A stretch of 64,000 bases of DNA from Mitsuaria sp. GD03876 (GCF_029840635.1 NZ_JAOCCU010000015.1:62001-126000); one strand, 5' to 3'. Positions 1 to 9,609 are shown, numbered from the stretch's first letter. The notes: generated by a model not told the origin, from the sequence alone. Translations and numbers: made by a program.

Positions 1-2
1 TC

Positions 3-1532
3 GCGCCGGGCCAGCGGGCCTGGATCGTCCGGCGCTTCGATCCGGAGACCCGGCGCCTGCTGCCCGGCACCCTGCCGCAGCGCCTCGAGCGCCTGCGTGA
101 CGAGGCGGTCGCGAGCACCGGGATGTTCCCGGTCCCCACGACCGCCGCGAGCGAGTTCCGTGAACCCAGCTGGCTGGACGAGGCGTCGCTCACGATCACG
201 GCGCCGCTGTTCGCTTCCGGCCTGGCCGTCACGATCCCGGCGCGGACCGGGACGGCGGCCGTCGAGGCGCCTTTCCAGGCCGGTTTCGCCTTCGTCGTCC
301 TGCGTCGCGACCAGGTCCTGAAGACCGTGCTGCCGGCGCTGGCGGTCAAGCACTTCGGACGCCAGGCCGCCGGCGCCGACGACGCCGACGCGTACGACAT
401 CGCGGTCCGCAGGGACACCGACGCGGGCGAGGTCGTCTTCTCGACCTTCGGCAACCTCGCCGACGAACTCCATCCGCCCGACGCCAGCGTGCCGCTGTTG
501 CGGATCACGCCGCTGGCGGCCGGATTCCAGCCGGTGGCGCTCGGCACGCTCGCGCGGGTGCAGGACGACGCGGTCGTTCAAGCGGTGCCCGGCGTTCGCG
601 CCGACCTGAACCTCCCCACGGCCGTCGCCCTGGTGAGGGCGGATGCCGCGTCGCAACCCGCGCCGCCTGCCTGGCGCCTGACGGCGCTGCACCGCTCGGG
701 CTCGCTGGCGTCGTTCGTCGAGGGGAACCTGCGCCGCAACCTGGCGATCAGCGCCGCCGTGCTGCTGCTCCTGCTCACCGCGGCGTCCGTCGCCTTGCTG
801 GCATGGCAGCGCTCCTCCGACCTCCGACAGCAGCAACTGGAGTTCGTCGCCGGCATCTCGCACGAGCTGAGGACGCCGGTGTCGGTCGTGTGCCTGTCCG
901 CCGCGAACCTGGCGGACGGCCTGGTCGTCCAGCCGAGCCAGGTGCGGCAATACGGCCAGGTCATGCTGCGGGAAGGGCGCCGCCTGGCGGAGATGACCGA
1001 GCAGGTGCTGGCCTTCGCGAAGATCGAGTCGAACCTGTCGCCGGAGTTCCGGCCGTTTCCGATCGCGCGGGTGGTGCAGTCCGCTCTCGATGCCTACGAG
1101 GTCCTGATGCGTGAATCGAAGTGCGCTTGCAGCGTCGTCGAGGAAACGAGCGGCCTCCAGGTCCTGGGCGACGCCGGCGCCGTGGAGCAGGCGCTCCAGA
1201 ACCTGCTGTCGAACGCGCTGAAGTACTCGGGGGACGTCCGCGAGATCGGCGTGTCGGTGCTGGCGCGCGAGGACGGCGCCGGGTCCTGGGTGGGCGTCTC
1301 GGTGGAGGACCGGGGCGTGGGCATTCCCGCGTCGGAGCTGGACCAGGTCTTCCTGCCCTTCCGCCGCGGCCACCAGGCCCTCGAGCGCAACGTGCCGGGC
1401 ACCGGGGTCGGGCTCAGCCTGGTCAAGCGCGTCGCGGACCGTCACGGCGGGCGAGTGGAGATCCAGAGCGTGGTCGGCCAAGGCACGGTCGTGACGCTCT
1501 GGCTGCCGAGGCATGTCGGCGATGCGGCCTGA
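3..1532 (+). CDS. Sensor histidine kinase (5' end outside window)
   Basis: Membrane sensor kinase that should autophosphorylate and pass the phosphate to the regulator encoded next. The reading frame is open from the first bases, so the N-terminus lies upstream; the first in-window ATG (123) is probably internal. A single hydrophobic segment is seen near 745-807 (NLAISAAVLLLLLTAAS), preceded by a presumably periplasmic sensing region. The DHp H-box is SHELRTP with the phospho-accepting His codon at 861-863. The HATPase has an N-box (NLLSNALKYS), a G1 box (DRGVGIP) and a G2 box (GTGVGLSLVK). No HAMP or PAS domain is obvious. The end overlaps the regulator by 20 bp if that gene starts at 1513. 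The stimulus cannot be told from the sequence. Confidence 0.9.
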   Translation, partial: APGQRAWIVRRFDPETRRLLPGTLPQRLERLRDEAVASTGMFPVPTTAASEFREPSWLDEASLTITAPLFASGLAVTIPARTGTAAVEAPFQAGFAFVVLRRDQVLKTVLPALAVKHFGRQAAGADDADAYDIAVRRDTDAGEVVFSTFGNLADELHPPDASVPLLRITPLAAGFQPVALGTLARVQDDAVVQAVPGVRADLNLPTAVALVRADAASQPAPPAWRLTALHRSGSLASFVEGNLRRNLAISAAVLLLLLTAASVALLAWQRSSDLRQQQLEFVAGISHELRTPVSVVCLSAANLADGLVVQPSQVRQYGQVMLREGRRLAEMTEQVLAFAKIESNLSPEFRPFPIARVVQSALDAYEVLMRESKCACSVVEETSGLQVLGDAGAVEQALQNLLSNALKYSGDVREIGVSVLAREDGAGSWVGVSVEDRGVGIPASELDQVFLPFRRGHQALERNVPGTGVGLSLVKRVADRHGGRVEIQSVVGQGTVVTLWLPRHVGDAA

Positions 1533-2295
1533 GGCGTCGTCGATGTTCCCGCGGATCCTGCTGGTCGAGGACGAGGAGGGGCTGATGATGTCCCTGACCG
1601 ACCGCTTGTCCAGCGAGGGGTACGCGGTCGCGCAGGCGACCGACGGGGATCGCGGCCTGGCGCGCGCGCTGGCGGAGCCCTTCGACGTGGTCGTCCTGGA
1701 TGTCCGGTTGCCGGGGCGGGATGGTTTCGAGGTGTGCAAGGGCCTGCGCGCCGCGGGCTGCCAGGTGCCGATCCTGATGCTCACGGCGCGGGGCCAGACC
1801 GAGGACCGCGTCCAGGGCCTGAAGTCGGGGGCGGACGACTACCTGGTCAAACCCTTCGAGACGGCGGAACTGCTGGCGCGGCTGGAGGCCCTGCAGCGGC
1901 GGGGGCGGTCGGGCCGGTACGCGTCCAGGACCGGGGACGGCGTCGTCAGGATCGGCGCCGTCGCCGTGGACCTGCTGCGCGAGGAGGTCACCCGCGGCAC
2001 GGAGCGGCTGCCCTTGCTGCCGATGGAGTTCAAGCTGCTGCGGTACTTCATCCAGAACGAGGGCCTGGTCCTGACCCGCCACAAGATCCTGAAGGACGTG
2101 TGGGGTTACGACTTCCTCCCGACCACGCGCACCATCGACGTCCACGTGGCGGGGATCCGGCAGAAGATCGAGGCGGACCCGCGCAACCCGGCCCACCTGA
2201 TCACGCTGCATCGGCGCGGCTACAAGTTCATCGGCGAGCGCTGGGCCGGACTCGCCAATGGCAAAGGCCCCGCGGCGGTGCCGGCGGGGCCTTGA
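1513..2295 (+). CDS. OmpR/PhoB-family response regulator
   Basis: Cytoplasmic transcription factor, partner of the preceding kinase. The N-terminal receiver domain has the acidic pair in LVEDEEG, the phospho-acceptor Asp in VVLDVRLPGRDG and the conserved Lys in DDYLVKPFE. A C-terminal winged-helix DNA-binding domain follows (LPMEFKLLRYFIQNEGLVLT to RRGYKFIGER). ATG 1513 gives a 260-residue protein overlapping the kinase; ATG 1543 (MFPRILLVED) fits the family N-terminus better and could be the true start. The last codons run into a terminator-like hairpin. Target genes are unknown; neighbouring flagellar genes lie on the other strand. Confidence 0.92.
   Translation: MSAMRPEASSMFPRILLVEDEEGLMMSLTDRLSSEGYAVAQATDGDRGLARALAEPFDVVVLDVRLPGRDGFEVCKGLRAAGCQVPILMLTARGQTEDRVQGLKSGADDYLVKPFETAELLARLEALQRRGRSGRYASRTGDGVVRIGAVAVDLLREEVTRGTERLPLLPMEFKLLRYFIQNEGLVLTRHKILKDVWGYDFLPTTRTIDVHVAGIRQKIEADPRNPAHLITLHRRGYKFIGERWAGLANGKGPAAVPAGP
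2264..2293. terminator. Terminator-like hairpin overlapping the regulator's 3' end
   Basis: A perfect 10-bp inverted repeat (AAGGCCCCGC / GCGGGGCCTT) with a 10-nt loop. It covers the last codons of the response regulator and lies between convergent genes, so it could stop transcription from both sides. The T-tract is short. Confidence 0.6.
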
Positions 2296-2332
2296 TCGAC
2301 GGGGGCGGAGGCGCGCCGGGGCGCGCGTCGGC

Positions 2333-3478
2333 TCACTCGAGCTGGGCGGCCTTGTGCAGCGCGCGCAGCACGGCGTGGTTCACCTCGTCCGGGCCCAGCA
2401 TCAGCGTGTCCAGCCCGGCGCGGATGTCGAAGACCGATTCGTTCTCGATCGCCTGCACCAGCTCCAGGTAGCCGTGGTACGGGCCGGTCTTCTCGACCAG
2501 CGCCTGGCGCACGCGCTCCGGCACCGGGATCGACTGCAGCAGCTTCTCGAACGGCTGCTTCAGCATGTGGTCCAGCAGCGAGAACAGGCCGCAGATGAAC
2601 ATCTCGTCGCGGACCTCGGAGTCCGACATGCTCTTGGCCAGCTCTTCCATCACCAGGCCGCGGCGCAGCGCGCCGAACATCACCGGCCGCATCGCGTGGT
2701 CCTTGCTCGCCGTGGCCAGCAGCAGCGCCAGCCAGCGGCGCAGCCGCGCGTAGCCCAGCAGCATGATCGCGTGACGGAACGACGACACCTCGACCGACAG
2801 GCCGAAAGCCGCCGAATTCATGTAGCGCAGCAGCTTGAAGGCCAGGCTCGGGTCGCGCTTGAGCGTCTGCTCCAGGCGCTCGACGTCCTCGCCCTGGTCG
2901 ACCCGCGACATCAGCTCCACGATCACCTGCAAGTCCGCCTGGCCGTCGTTGCGCGCGGCCGGGGTGGCCGGGGCCTCGAACTCGCCATGCACCGTCCAGC
3001 CCAGCACGCCGGCCGCGCCCGCGTCCAGCGCCTGCTTGAAGTCGGCCGCGCTGCGCGCGCCCGAGACCAGCACCGACTTGCCCGCGGGCAGCGGACCGCC
3101 GCTCAGGTCCTGCAGGTCCAGCACCAGCTGCTTGAAGCCGGCCGCGTCCGAACGCCCCTTGAGCAGCGCGCCGCGCGCCTGCGCCTGGGCCGCCACGTCC
3201 GCGTCGGACAGCAGGAAGGCGGGCACCTCGATCTTCACGTTGCCCGGCAGCGCCGCCGCCAGCAGGCCCTTGAGCAGGCCCTCGTGCGCGACGTTGAGCA
3301 GCACCGGCTTGGCCGGGAAGGCCTCGGCCAGCGCTGCCAGCAGCTCGCCCGCGTCGGGCGTCGCTTCCGGGCGCAGCGCGGACACCGTGACGCGGGTGGC
3401 CTCGATCTCGAGGGACTTGGAAACCAGGGGCGCGTACCCCAGGGCCACTTGGCCCAGCACGGCGTGTGTCGAGTTCAT
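2333..3478 (-). CDS. EAL-like/HDOD domain protein (YuxH-type)
   Basis: A 381-residue cytoplasmic signalling protein. The first ~190 residues look like a degenerate EAL domain: beta/alpha pattern, but no EAL triad or full set of metal ligands is visible, so phosphodiesterase activity is unlikely. The rest is an HDOD module (DPSLAFKLLRYMNSAAFGL, then the ISxxxAIxxLG-like stretch SSFRHAIMLLGYARLRRW). HDOD proteins of this layout are linked to motility, biofilm and c-di-GMP-related control in proteobacteria. It starts 13 bp after flgL and is likely the last gene of the flagellar operon, although its ribosome-binding site is weak. The position suggests late, flagellum-coupled expression. Confidence 0.85.
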   Translation of the reverse strand: MNSTHAVLGQVALGYAPLVSKSLEIEATRVTVSALRPEATPDAGELLAALAEAFPAKPVLLNVAHEGLLKGLLAAALPGNVKIEVPAFLLSDADVAAQAQARGALLKGRSDAAGFKQLVLDLQDLSGGPLPAGKSVLVSGARSAADFKQALDAGAAGVLGWTVHGEFEAPATPAARNDGQADLQVIVELMSRVDQGEDVERLEQTLKRDPSLAFKLLRYMNSAAFGLSVEVSSFRHAIMLLGYARLRRWLALLLATASKDHAMRPVMFGALRRGLVMEELAKSMSDSEVRDEMFICGLFSLLDHMLKQPFEKLLQSIPVPERVRQALVEKTGPYHGYLELVQAIENESVFDIRAGLDTLMLGPDEVNHAVLRALHKAAQLE

Positions 3479-3491
3479 GCAGATCGGCGCA

Positions 3492-4739
3492 TCAGGAGTT
3501 GATGTACTGGAACAGCGACATGCGCTGCACCATCGAATAGGTCTTCAGCGCCGCATCGTAGCCCGTCTGCTGGTTCTGGAAGTCGGAAATGCCCTGGGTC
3601 ATGTCCAGGTCCTCTGCGGCAGATTGCTCAGCCTGGTTGTAAACCTTCAGCGTCTGCAGCCGCGATTCCGAACCGTCCAGGTTGTTCATCTGCTCGCCCA
3701 CCTGGCTGCGCACGTTGGACAGGTTGCCCATCACCGCCTCCAGGTCGCGCAGGTTCACCAGGTTGGCCTGCGTCACCTCGGTCGAGGTGCGCCCGGTCGT
3801 CTTCAGCGACTCGATGGTGCGGTCCAGCACGTCGAACAGCTTCAGGTCGGCCGTCGACGGCTTGACGGTGAAGGTGTCGCCGTCCACCGGCGCGCCGGCC
3901 ACCGTCATCGCCATGCCGGCGAACTTGATGCTGTTGCCGCCGGCGTAGTTGTCGCTGGCCACCGGCACGTGGCCCTGCGTCTCGTTGAAGACGGTGTAGG
4001 TCTGCGACGGCGCGTTGCCGCTGATGACGATGCTGTAGCTGTCGCCGGTGATCTGCGACGGATCGGTGACGCGGCCCGAGTCGATGTAGCCCGCCGGCGA
4101 CTTGCCGGTCAGCGCGTTGGCCGCCGGGCCGGTCTCGAAGGTGCCGTTGCCCGAGCGCGCCTGCTCCCAGGCCATGCGCCCGTCCACGCTGAGCGGGTAG
4201 TTCTCGATGTTGCCGGTGGTGACGTTGCCGGCCACGCCCTCGAAACCGACGCCGCCGCCGGTGCGGTTGCCGGCTGCGTCGCGCTGCACCGGGTTGTCCA
4301 GGAAGGGCACGCCCGAGGTGCCCTGGCCCGAGAACAGGAAACCGCCCGCGCCGTCGCCGCGGTTGGCGATGGACAGCAGCTGGTCGCGCAGGCCCTGGAT
4401 CTTGTTGGCCAGGCCCTGGCGTTCCGGGTCGCTGTAGCTGGCGTTGCCGGCGGCGACCAGCGTCTCGCGGATCTGCTGCATCAGCTCGTTGGCGTCGCCC
4501 AGCGCGCTTTCGGCCAGCGTCATGCTGTTGCGGCTGGCGTCCAGCGCGCGCTGGCTGGCGTCGACCTGGCCGATCGAGGTGCGCGCGCGCTCGGCGCGGG
4601 CCGCGCCGGTCGGGTCGTCGCTGGCCTTCTCGACCCGCTTGCCGCTGGTCAGGCGCTGCTGCGCGTCCTGCATCTCCTGCTGGCGGCGTTGCAGCGTGGC
4701 GATGCTCGCGTCGAACATGTTGGCGGTGGAGAGTCGCAT
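3492..4739 (-). CDS. flgL: Flagellar hook-filament junction protein FlgL (HAP3)
   Basis: Secreted through the flagellar type III apparatus to form the junction between FlgK and the flagellin filament. The 415-residue protein has the flagellin-like N-terminal coiled-coil (MRLSTANMFDASIATLQRRQ, TSGKRVEKASDDPTGA) and a matching C-terminal helix ending in SLFQYINS. The central part is a beta-rich variable domain. Length is in the usual 300-420 range. It follows flgK by 37 bp in the same operon. The N-terminal SGKRV...SDDP signature separates it from FlgK. Confidence 0.95.
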   Translation of the reverse strand: MRLSTANMFDASIATLQRRQQEMQDAQQRLTSGKRVEKASDDPTGAARAERARTSIGQVDASQRALDASRNSMTLAESALGDANELMQQIRETLVAAGNASYSDPERQGLANKIQGLRDQLLSIANRGDGAGGFLFSGQGTSGVPFLDNPVQRDAAGNRTGGGVGFEGVAGNVTTGNIENYPLSVDGRMAWEQARSGNGTFETGPAANALTGKSPAGYIDSGRVTDPSQITGDSYSIVISGNAPSQTYTVFNETQGHVPVASDNYAGGNSIKFAGMAMTVAGAPVDGDTFTVKPSTADLKLFDVLDRTIESLKTTGRTSTEVTQANLVNLRDLEAVMGNLSNVRSQVGEQMNNLDGSESRLQTLKVYNQAEQSAAEDLDMTQGISDFQNQQTGYDAALKTYSMVQRMSLFQYINS

Positions 4740-4776
4740 GGCTCGGTCCCTCGGGATTCAGGTCGTCGTCGGCGCG

Positions 4777-6753
4777 TCAGCGCGAGACGATGCTCAGCAA
4801 TTGATCGAACAGGCTCTGCGCCGTCTGCAGCATCTTGGCCGAGGCCTGGTAGGCCTGCTGGTACTGCATCAGCCGCGCGGCTTCCTCGTCCAGGTTGACG
4901 CCGGCCTGGCTGGAACGCGTGGCCTCCGCGTCGGAGGCCACCGAGGTCGAGACCGACGCCAGGTAGTCCGCGCCCTGCACCCGCGAGCCGATGTCGGCCA
5001 TCGCCGCGGCATAGGCCTCGTTGACGGTCTGGCCGCGGCTGACGGTGCCGTCGGCCTGCAGCTGCTTGCCCACGAAGGGCTCGGTCTGCATCGCCAGGAA
5101 GGCCTTGGCGTTGCCGTTGTTGGTGGCGACCACCTGGTCCGAGACCTGCAGCGCGATCTTGTCGCCCTCGCGGGGCGCGCCGTTCAGGCGCAGCTCGAAG
5201 CCCAGGTCCACGCCGTGGGCCGGGTCGTTGCCGATCGCGCCGCCGGCCTTCCAGGTGCCGCTGACCGTCGTGTTGTCCGACAGCGTGATCGTGTAGTTGA
5301 TGCTGTTGTCGGCGTTGACGGTGCCGAACTGCACCGTCGCGGGCTGCTTGCTCTTGTCGAACTTGTCGTTGATCGCGTAGAGCGAGTCGACGGTGGCCGT
5401 GCCCTTGTTGTTGACGTCGGTGGTCGCGATGATCGGCGAGGCCGCCGCCAGGCCCGCCGGATCGTCCAGCGCGCGCTTGAAGCTGCCCGCCGCGCCGGCC
5501 ACTGGCTCCAGCAGGAAGCTGTCGCCGGGCTGCATCGTGCCGCTGGTCGACAGGCTGATGCCGTAGGCCTTCTTGATCTGGTCGTTGCTCATGATCGTCG
5601 GCTGGCCGCCGGGGCGGACCGCGATCTGGTAGCTGTCGGGCGTGCCGGTCGGGTCCGGCGTGACGGTGAAGGACAGCGCCGGCACCAGCGCGCCGTCGGT
5701 GACGGTGGCGCTGATCTTGGCGTCGCCCTTGTTGGTGGCCGCGGGCAGCACCGTCGGATCGGCGATGGTGAACAGCGGGCCGCCGGCCTGCGCCTTCAGG
5801 TCGATGCCGAGCTTCTGCTGCTCGTTGACCCGCGTGGCGACGGCGGTGGCCATCTGGCCGAGCAGGTTGCGGGCGTCCTGCAGGTGGGTGTTCTGGTAGC
5901 GCAGCAGCGCGGTGAGCGAGCCGCCGGTCAGCGTGCTGTCGTCCAGCGCGCGGGTGCCGGAGGAATCGCTGATCGAGAGCTGCGCGCGCGCGCCGTCGTA
6001 CGGGTCGGGCGTGACCGAGAGCTGCTGCGCCTGGCCGCCCAGCACCAGCACCTGGCCGCCGCCGATGAACACGCCGGTGGTGCCGTCGCGGCTGTTGGGC
6101 ACGGTGCTGACCTGCACGTACTGGCTGAGCTGCGAGATCAGCTGGTCGCGCTTGTCCAGCAGGTCGTTGGGCGTGTGGCTGGTGCCGGCCGAGCGGGCGA
6201 TCTGGTCGTTGGCCGCGGCGATCTGCTTGGCGAGCTCGTTGACCTGCTTGACGTCGGCGTTCATGTCGCTGACCACGCCGGACTGCAGGTCGGCCAGCTG
6301 CTGGCCCGCGCTCTGGAAACGCGAGGCCAGCGCCTGCGCCTTGCCCAGCACCACCTGCCGCGCCGACGGGTCGGACGGGCGGCTGGCCACGTCGACCAGC
6401 GCGTTCAGGAAGTCGTTGGCCGACTGGCCCAGGCCGTCGGCGCCGGTGGGGAAGAGCTTCTCGAGCTGCGCCAGCTGCGACTGCATCGTCGTGTCGGCGA
6501 AGGCCTGCGACTTGGCGGCCGCGGCCTCGCGCGTGAGGAACTCGTTGTGCGAGCGGGTGACCGTCTGCACGTTCACGCCCTTGCCGAAGTAGCCCGCGCC
6601 GGTGAACTGGCCCTCGGGCGTCGTCAGCACGACGTCCTGGCGCGAGTAGCCCGGCGTGTTGGCGTTGGCGATGTTCTGGCCGATGGTCTGCAGCGCCGCC
6701 TGGTTGGCGAACATGGCGCGCATGCCCAGCGACAGCAGCGGAGAAGTGCTCAT
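4777..6753 (-). CDS. flgK: Flagellar hook-associated protein FlgK (HAP1)
   Basis: First junction protein on the hook, exported by the flagellar apparatus. The 658-residue protein begins with the rod/hook motif (IGQNIANANTPGYSRQ) and ends with the conserved FlgK C-terminal helix (SQAGVNLDEEAARLMQYQQA). Between them is a long beta-rich insertion (about residues 250-550), which makes it larger than the ~550-residue Salmonella protein; such insertions vary between species. It lies between flgJ (40 bp upstream) and flgL. Confidence 0.96.
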   Translation of the reverse strand: MSTSPLLSLGMRAMFANQAALQTIGQNIANANTPGYSRQDVVLTTPEGQFTGAGYFGKGVNVQTVTRSHNEFLTREAAAAKSQAFADTTMQSQLAQLEKLFPTGADGLGQSANDFLNALVDVASRPSDPSARQVVLGKAQALASRFQSAGQQLADLQSGVVSDMNADVKQVNELAKQIAAANDQIARSAGTSHTPNDLLDKRDQLISQLSQYVQVSTVPNSRDGTTGVFIGGGQVLVLGGQAQQLSVTPDPYDGARAQLSISDSSGTRALDDSTLTGGSLTALLRYQNTHLQDARNLLGQMATAVATRVNEQQKLGIDLKAQAGGPLFTIADPTVLPAATNKGDAKISATVTDGALVPALSFTVTPDPTGTPDSYQIAVRPGGQPTIMSNDQIKKAYGISLSTSGTMQPGDSFLLEPVAGAAGSFKRALDDPAGLAAASPIIATTDVNNKGTATVDSLYAINDKFDKSKQPATVQFGTVNADNSINYTITLSDNTTVSGTWKAGGAIGNDPAHGVDLGFELRLNGAPREGDKIALQVSDQVVATNNGNAKAFLAMQTEPFVGKQLQADGTVSRGQTVNEAYAAAMADIGSRVQGADYLASVSTSVASDAEATRSSQAGVNLDEEAARLMQYQQAYQASAKMLQTAQSLFDQLLSIVSR

Positions 6754-6793
6754 CGATGTCTCCTCGATCCTTCGGCGTGCTCAGCGGCGCCCG

Positions 6794-7681
6794 TCAGGCC
6801 AGCGCGCGCTGCACGCGCATCGTGGTGTTGATCGTGCGCGCGAGCTTGGTCGCGTAGTCCGGGTCGGTCGCGTAGCCGGCCTTCTGCAGGCCCTTGGCGA
6901 AACCCTCGGCGCTGCCGGTGTTGGCCTTGGCCACGACGTCGCGGTAGCGGTCGTTGTTGCCGATCAGCTTGGCGTAGTCCTTGAACGCTTCCTCGTAGCT
7001 GCCGTAGGCGCGGAACTTGGCCATCACCTTGACCGGCTTGCCGTCGACGTACTCGGTGGTCGGCACCTCGGCGACCTTGCCGGTCCAGCTGCCGCCGGCC
7101 TTGATGCCGAAGACGTTGAAGCTGCTCGAGCCGTCCTTGTTCAGGATCTCGCGCTTGCCCCAGCCGGACTCATGCGCGGCCTGCGCGATCATGAAGCTGG
7201 CCGGGATGCCGGTGGCGGCCTGCGCGGACTTGGCCGCCGCGTCGTGCTTGAGGATGAAGTCCTGCACGTGCGGCTGCACGTTCTTGACCGCGAGCTGCGG
7301 CAGCTGCTGGGTCTTGGTCGCGTCCTTGGCGCTCGGGAGCTCGCCGTCCTTGACGCCGAGCTGGCGCTGCAGGTGGCGCTCGATCGCCTGCGACAGGCCG
7401 CCGGGCAGGCCGGTCATCTTCGCGGCGTACTGCTGGTCCAGCATCTCGGAGCCCATCTGCGTGGCCGAGTTCTCCATCATCCCGCTGCTCATCGTGGCCT
7501 GGCGCATGCTCTTCATCACTTCCTGCATGAAGAGGGCCTCGAACTGGCGCGCGGTCTCCTTGACCGCGGCCTTCGGGTCGCGCGAGGCGGTCGACTTCAG
7601 CTGCTCGACCGAGCGCGTGTCGGACGACAGCCCATTGACGCCCATGCCGAGCGCCGTGCTGAGAGGTGTGGAGAGGGCCAT
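6794..7681 (-). CDS. flgJ: Flagellar rod-cap / peptidoglycan hydrolase FlgJ
   Basis: Periplasmic bifunctional protein that caps rod assembly and opens the peptidoglycan for the rod. Residues ~40-105 form the rod-binding domain (ARQFEALFMQEVMKSMR). Residues ~145-295 are a glucosaminidase domain with the catalytic Glu in AAHESGWGKREI. The dual-domain form is typical of beta- and gammaproteobacteria. It starts one base after the flgI stop region, implying translational coupling. Confidence 0.95.
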   Translation of the reverse strand: MALSTPLSTALGMGVNGLSSDTRSVEQLKSTASRDPKAAVKETARQFEALFMQEVMKSMRQATMSSGMMENSATQMGSEMLDQQYAAKMTGLPGGLSQAIERHLQRQLGVKDGELPSAKDATKTQQLPQLAVKNVQPHVQDFILKHDAAAKSAQAATGIPASFMIAQAAHESGWGKREILNKDGSSSFNVFGIKAGGSWTGKVAEVPTTEYVDGKPVKVMAKFRAYGSYEEAFKDYAKLIGNNDRYRDVVAKANTGSAEGFAKGLQKAGYATDPDYATKLARTINTTMRVQRALA

Positions 7682-7682
7682 G

Positions 7683-8855
7683 TCAGATCACCTCGAGCTC
7701 GGCCTGCAGCGCGCCGGCGCTCTTCATCGCCTGGAGGATCGCCAGCAGGTCCTGCGGCGTCGCGCCCAGCGTGTTCAGCGCCTTGACGACGTCGTTGAGC
7801 CGCGTGCCCGCGGGCAGCTGGATCAGCGTGCCCGGGTCCTGCTTGATGGAGATGTCGGTCTTCTGCGTGACCGTGGTCTGGCCGCCCGAGAGCGCGTTGG
7901 GCTGGCTGACCTGCGGCGTGCTGGAGATGGTCACCGCCAGGTTGCCGTGCGCGACCGCGCAGGGCTGCAGCGTGACGGCCTGGTTCATCACCACCGAGCC
8001 GGTGCGGGCGTTGATGACGACGCGCGCGGCCGGGACCTCCTGGTCGAAGCTCAGGTTCTCCATGTCGGCCAGGAAGGCGACGCGGGCGTCGGGCGTCAGC
8101 GGCGCGCGGACCTTGACCACGCGGCCGTCCAGCGCCATCGCCGTGCCTTCGCCCTTGGCCCGGTTGATGGCCTTGGCGACGGCGCGCGCGGTGCCGAAGT
8201 CGGAACTGTTCAGGTCCAGCTGCAGCCACTCGTTCTGCTGCAGCGGCGTGGGCACGCTGCGTTCGACCAGCGCGCCGCCGGGGATGCGGCCGGCGCTCAG
8301 GTGGTTGATCTGGACCTTGGAGCCGCCCGCGGACGCGCCGGCGCCGCCGACCACCAGGTTGCCCTGGGCGATCGCGTACACCTGGCCGTCGGCGCCGCGC
8401 AGCGGCGTGGCGATCAGCGTGCCGCCGCGCAGGCTCTTGGCGTTGCCCATGGACGAGACGACGACGTCCAGCGGCTGGCCGGGCTGCGCGAACGGGGGGA
8501 GCTGGGTGGTGATCATGACCGCGGCCACGTTGCGCGGCTGCATGGTCACGCCGGGCGGGAGCAGCACGCCGAACTGCTGCAGCATGGCGGTCATGCTCTG
8601 GCCGGTGAACGGGGCCTGCGTGGTCTGGTCGCCGGTGCCGTCCAGGCCCACGACCAGGCCGTAGCCGGTCAGCGGGTTGGAACGCACGCCCTGCACGGCC
8701 GCGACTTCCTTGATGCGGGTGGCCTGGGCCGGCGTCGCCACGGCCAGCAGGGCCATCAGCGACAGCAGCCCGGACGCCAGCAGGCGGAAAGCGCCTTGCG
8801 AGGAGCGGGGGAAGAAGCGGGGGAAGGCGGAAGTGGAGGGGTACATCTCGGTCAC
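7683..8855 (-). CDS. flgI: Flagellar P-ring protein FlgI
   Basis: Forms the periplasmic P-ring bushing around the rod in the peptidoglycan layer. The 390-residue precursor has a signal peptide (hydrophobic LLASGLLSLMALLAVA, cleavage after TPAQA), then the family signature RIKEVAAVQGVRSNPL and GYGLVVGLDGTGDQT. It ends in AGALQAELEVI. Secretion is by Sec, unlike the rod and hook subunits. It sits between flgH and flgJ, the standard order. Confidence 0.96.
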   Translation of the reverse strand: MTEMYPSTSAFPRFFPRSSQGAFRLLASGLLSLMALLAVATPAQATRIKEVAAVQGVRSNPLTGYGLVVGLDGTGDQTTQAPFTGQSMTAMLQQFGVLLPPGVTMQPRNVAAVMITTQLPPFAQPGQPLDVVVSSMGNAKSLRGGTLIATPLRGADGQVYAIAQGNLVVGGAGASAGGSKVQINHLSAGRIPGGALVERSVPTPLQQNEWLQLDLNSSDFGTARAVAKAINRAKGEGTAMALDGRVVKVRAPLTPDARVAFLADMENLSFDQEVPAARVVINARTGSVVMNQAVTLQPCAVAHGNLAVTISSTPQVSQPNALSGGQTTVTQKTDISIKQDPGTLIQLPAGTRLNDVVKALNTLGATPQDLLAILQAMKSAGALQAELEVI

Positions 8856-8892
8856 ACGGTTGCCAGACTCGTGTGACCGATTGTGGGGAAAC

Positions 8893-9609
8893 TTAAATGG
8901 GCGAAAGGTTCAAGAAGAAGCGGGATAGCCAGCCAATTCCATGCGCGTCGGCCACGGCGCCGCGGCCGCGCTGCTCCACCCGCACGTTGGCGATCGCGGT
9001 GGAGGCCACCGTGTTGCCCTGGCGGATGGACTGCGGGTCGACCTGGCCGTAGAAGCGCAGCACGTCGACGTTGTTGTTCACCCCGACCTGCTTCTCGCCC
9101 GAGATCAGCAGGTGGCCGTTGGGCAGCACGCCGGTGACCACCGCGGTGATCGTGCCGGAGAAGTCGTTGGTGTTCTCGTTCGTGCCCTTGCCGGCGTTCT
9201 TGTTGGACGAGGAGCCGCTGACCTCCGCCCGCCCGCTGGCGAACGAGTTCGGGCTGAAGCCCGGGATCGCGGTGACGCCGGCGGTCAGGCCGCCGGTCTT
9301 CTCCAGGTCGCTGCTGGACTTCTGCGAGGCGCTGACCTTCTCCACGATCTGCACCGTGACGATGTCGCCGACCAGCCGGGCGCGATGGTCCTCGAACAGC
9401 GGACGGTAGTTCGCGTTCTGGTAGATCGCGCCGTTGTTGGCCGAGGCGGGAATCGGCTCGGGCATCTTCACCACCGGCGCGGGCTGCATGTCCACGCGCG
9501 GCTGCGGATACATCGTGCCGCAGGCGCTGAGAACCAGCGCGGCGGCGGGAACACTGAGCCGCCTCGCCAGACGGGCGAGCGCACGGGAAGAAGACGGGAT
9601 CGGATGCAT
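8893..9609 (-). CDS. flgH: Flagellar L-ring lipoprotein FlgH
   Basis: Outer-membrane lipoprotein that forms the L-ring. ATG 9609 is chosen because an AGGAG site precedes it and it gives a clean lipoprotein signal (MHPIPSSSRALARLARRL, then VLSAC with lipobox LSAC); a longer reading from 9669 has no such support. The mature part has the typical stretches YRPLFEDHRARLVGDIVTV and GEKQVGVNNNVDVLRF. It is 238 residues, the usual length. It lies downstream of flgG. Confidence 0.94.
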   Translation of the reverse strand: MHPIPSSSRALARLARRLSVPAAALVLSACGTMYPQPRVDMQPAPVVKMPEPIPASANNGAIYQNANYRPLFEDHRARLVGDIVTVQIVEKVSASQKSSSDLEKTGGLTAGVTAIPGFSPNSFASGRAEVSGSSSNKNAGKGTNENTNDFSGTITAVVTGVLPNGHLLISGEKQVGVNNNVDVLRFYGQVDPQSIRQGNTVASTAIANVRVEQRGRGAVADAHGIGWLSRFFLNLSPI

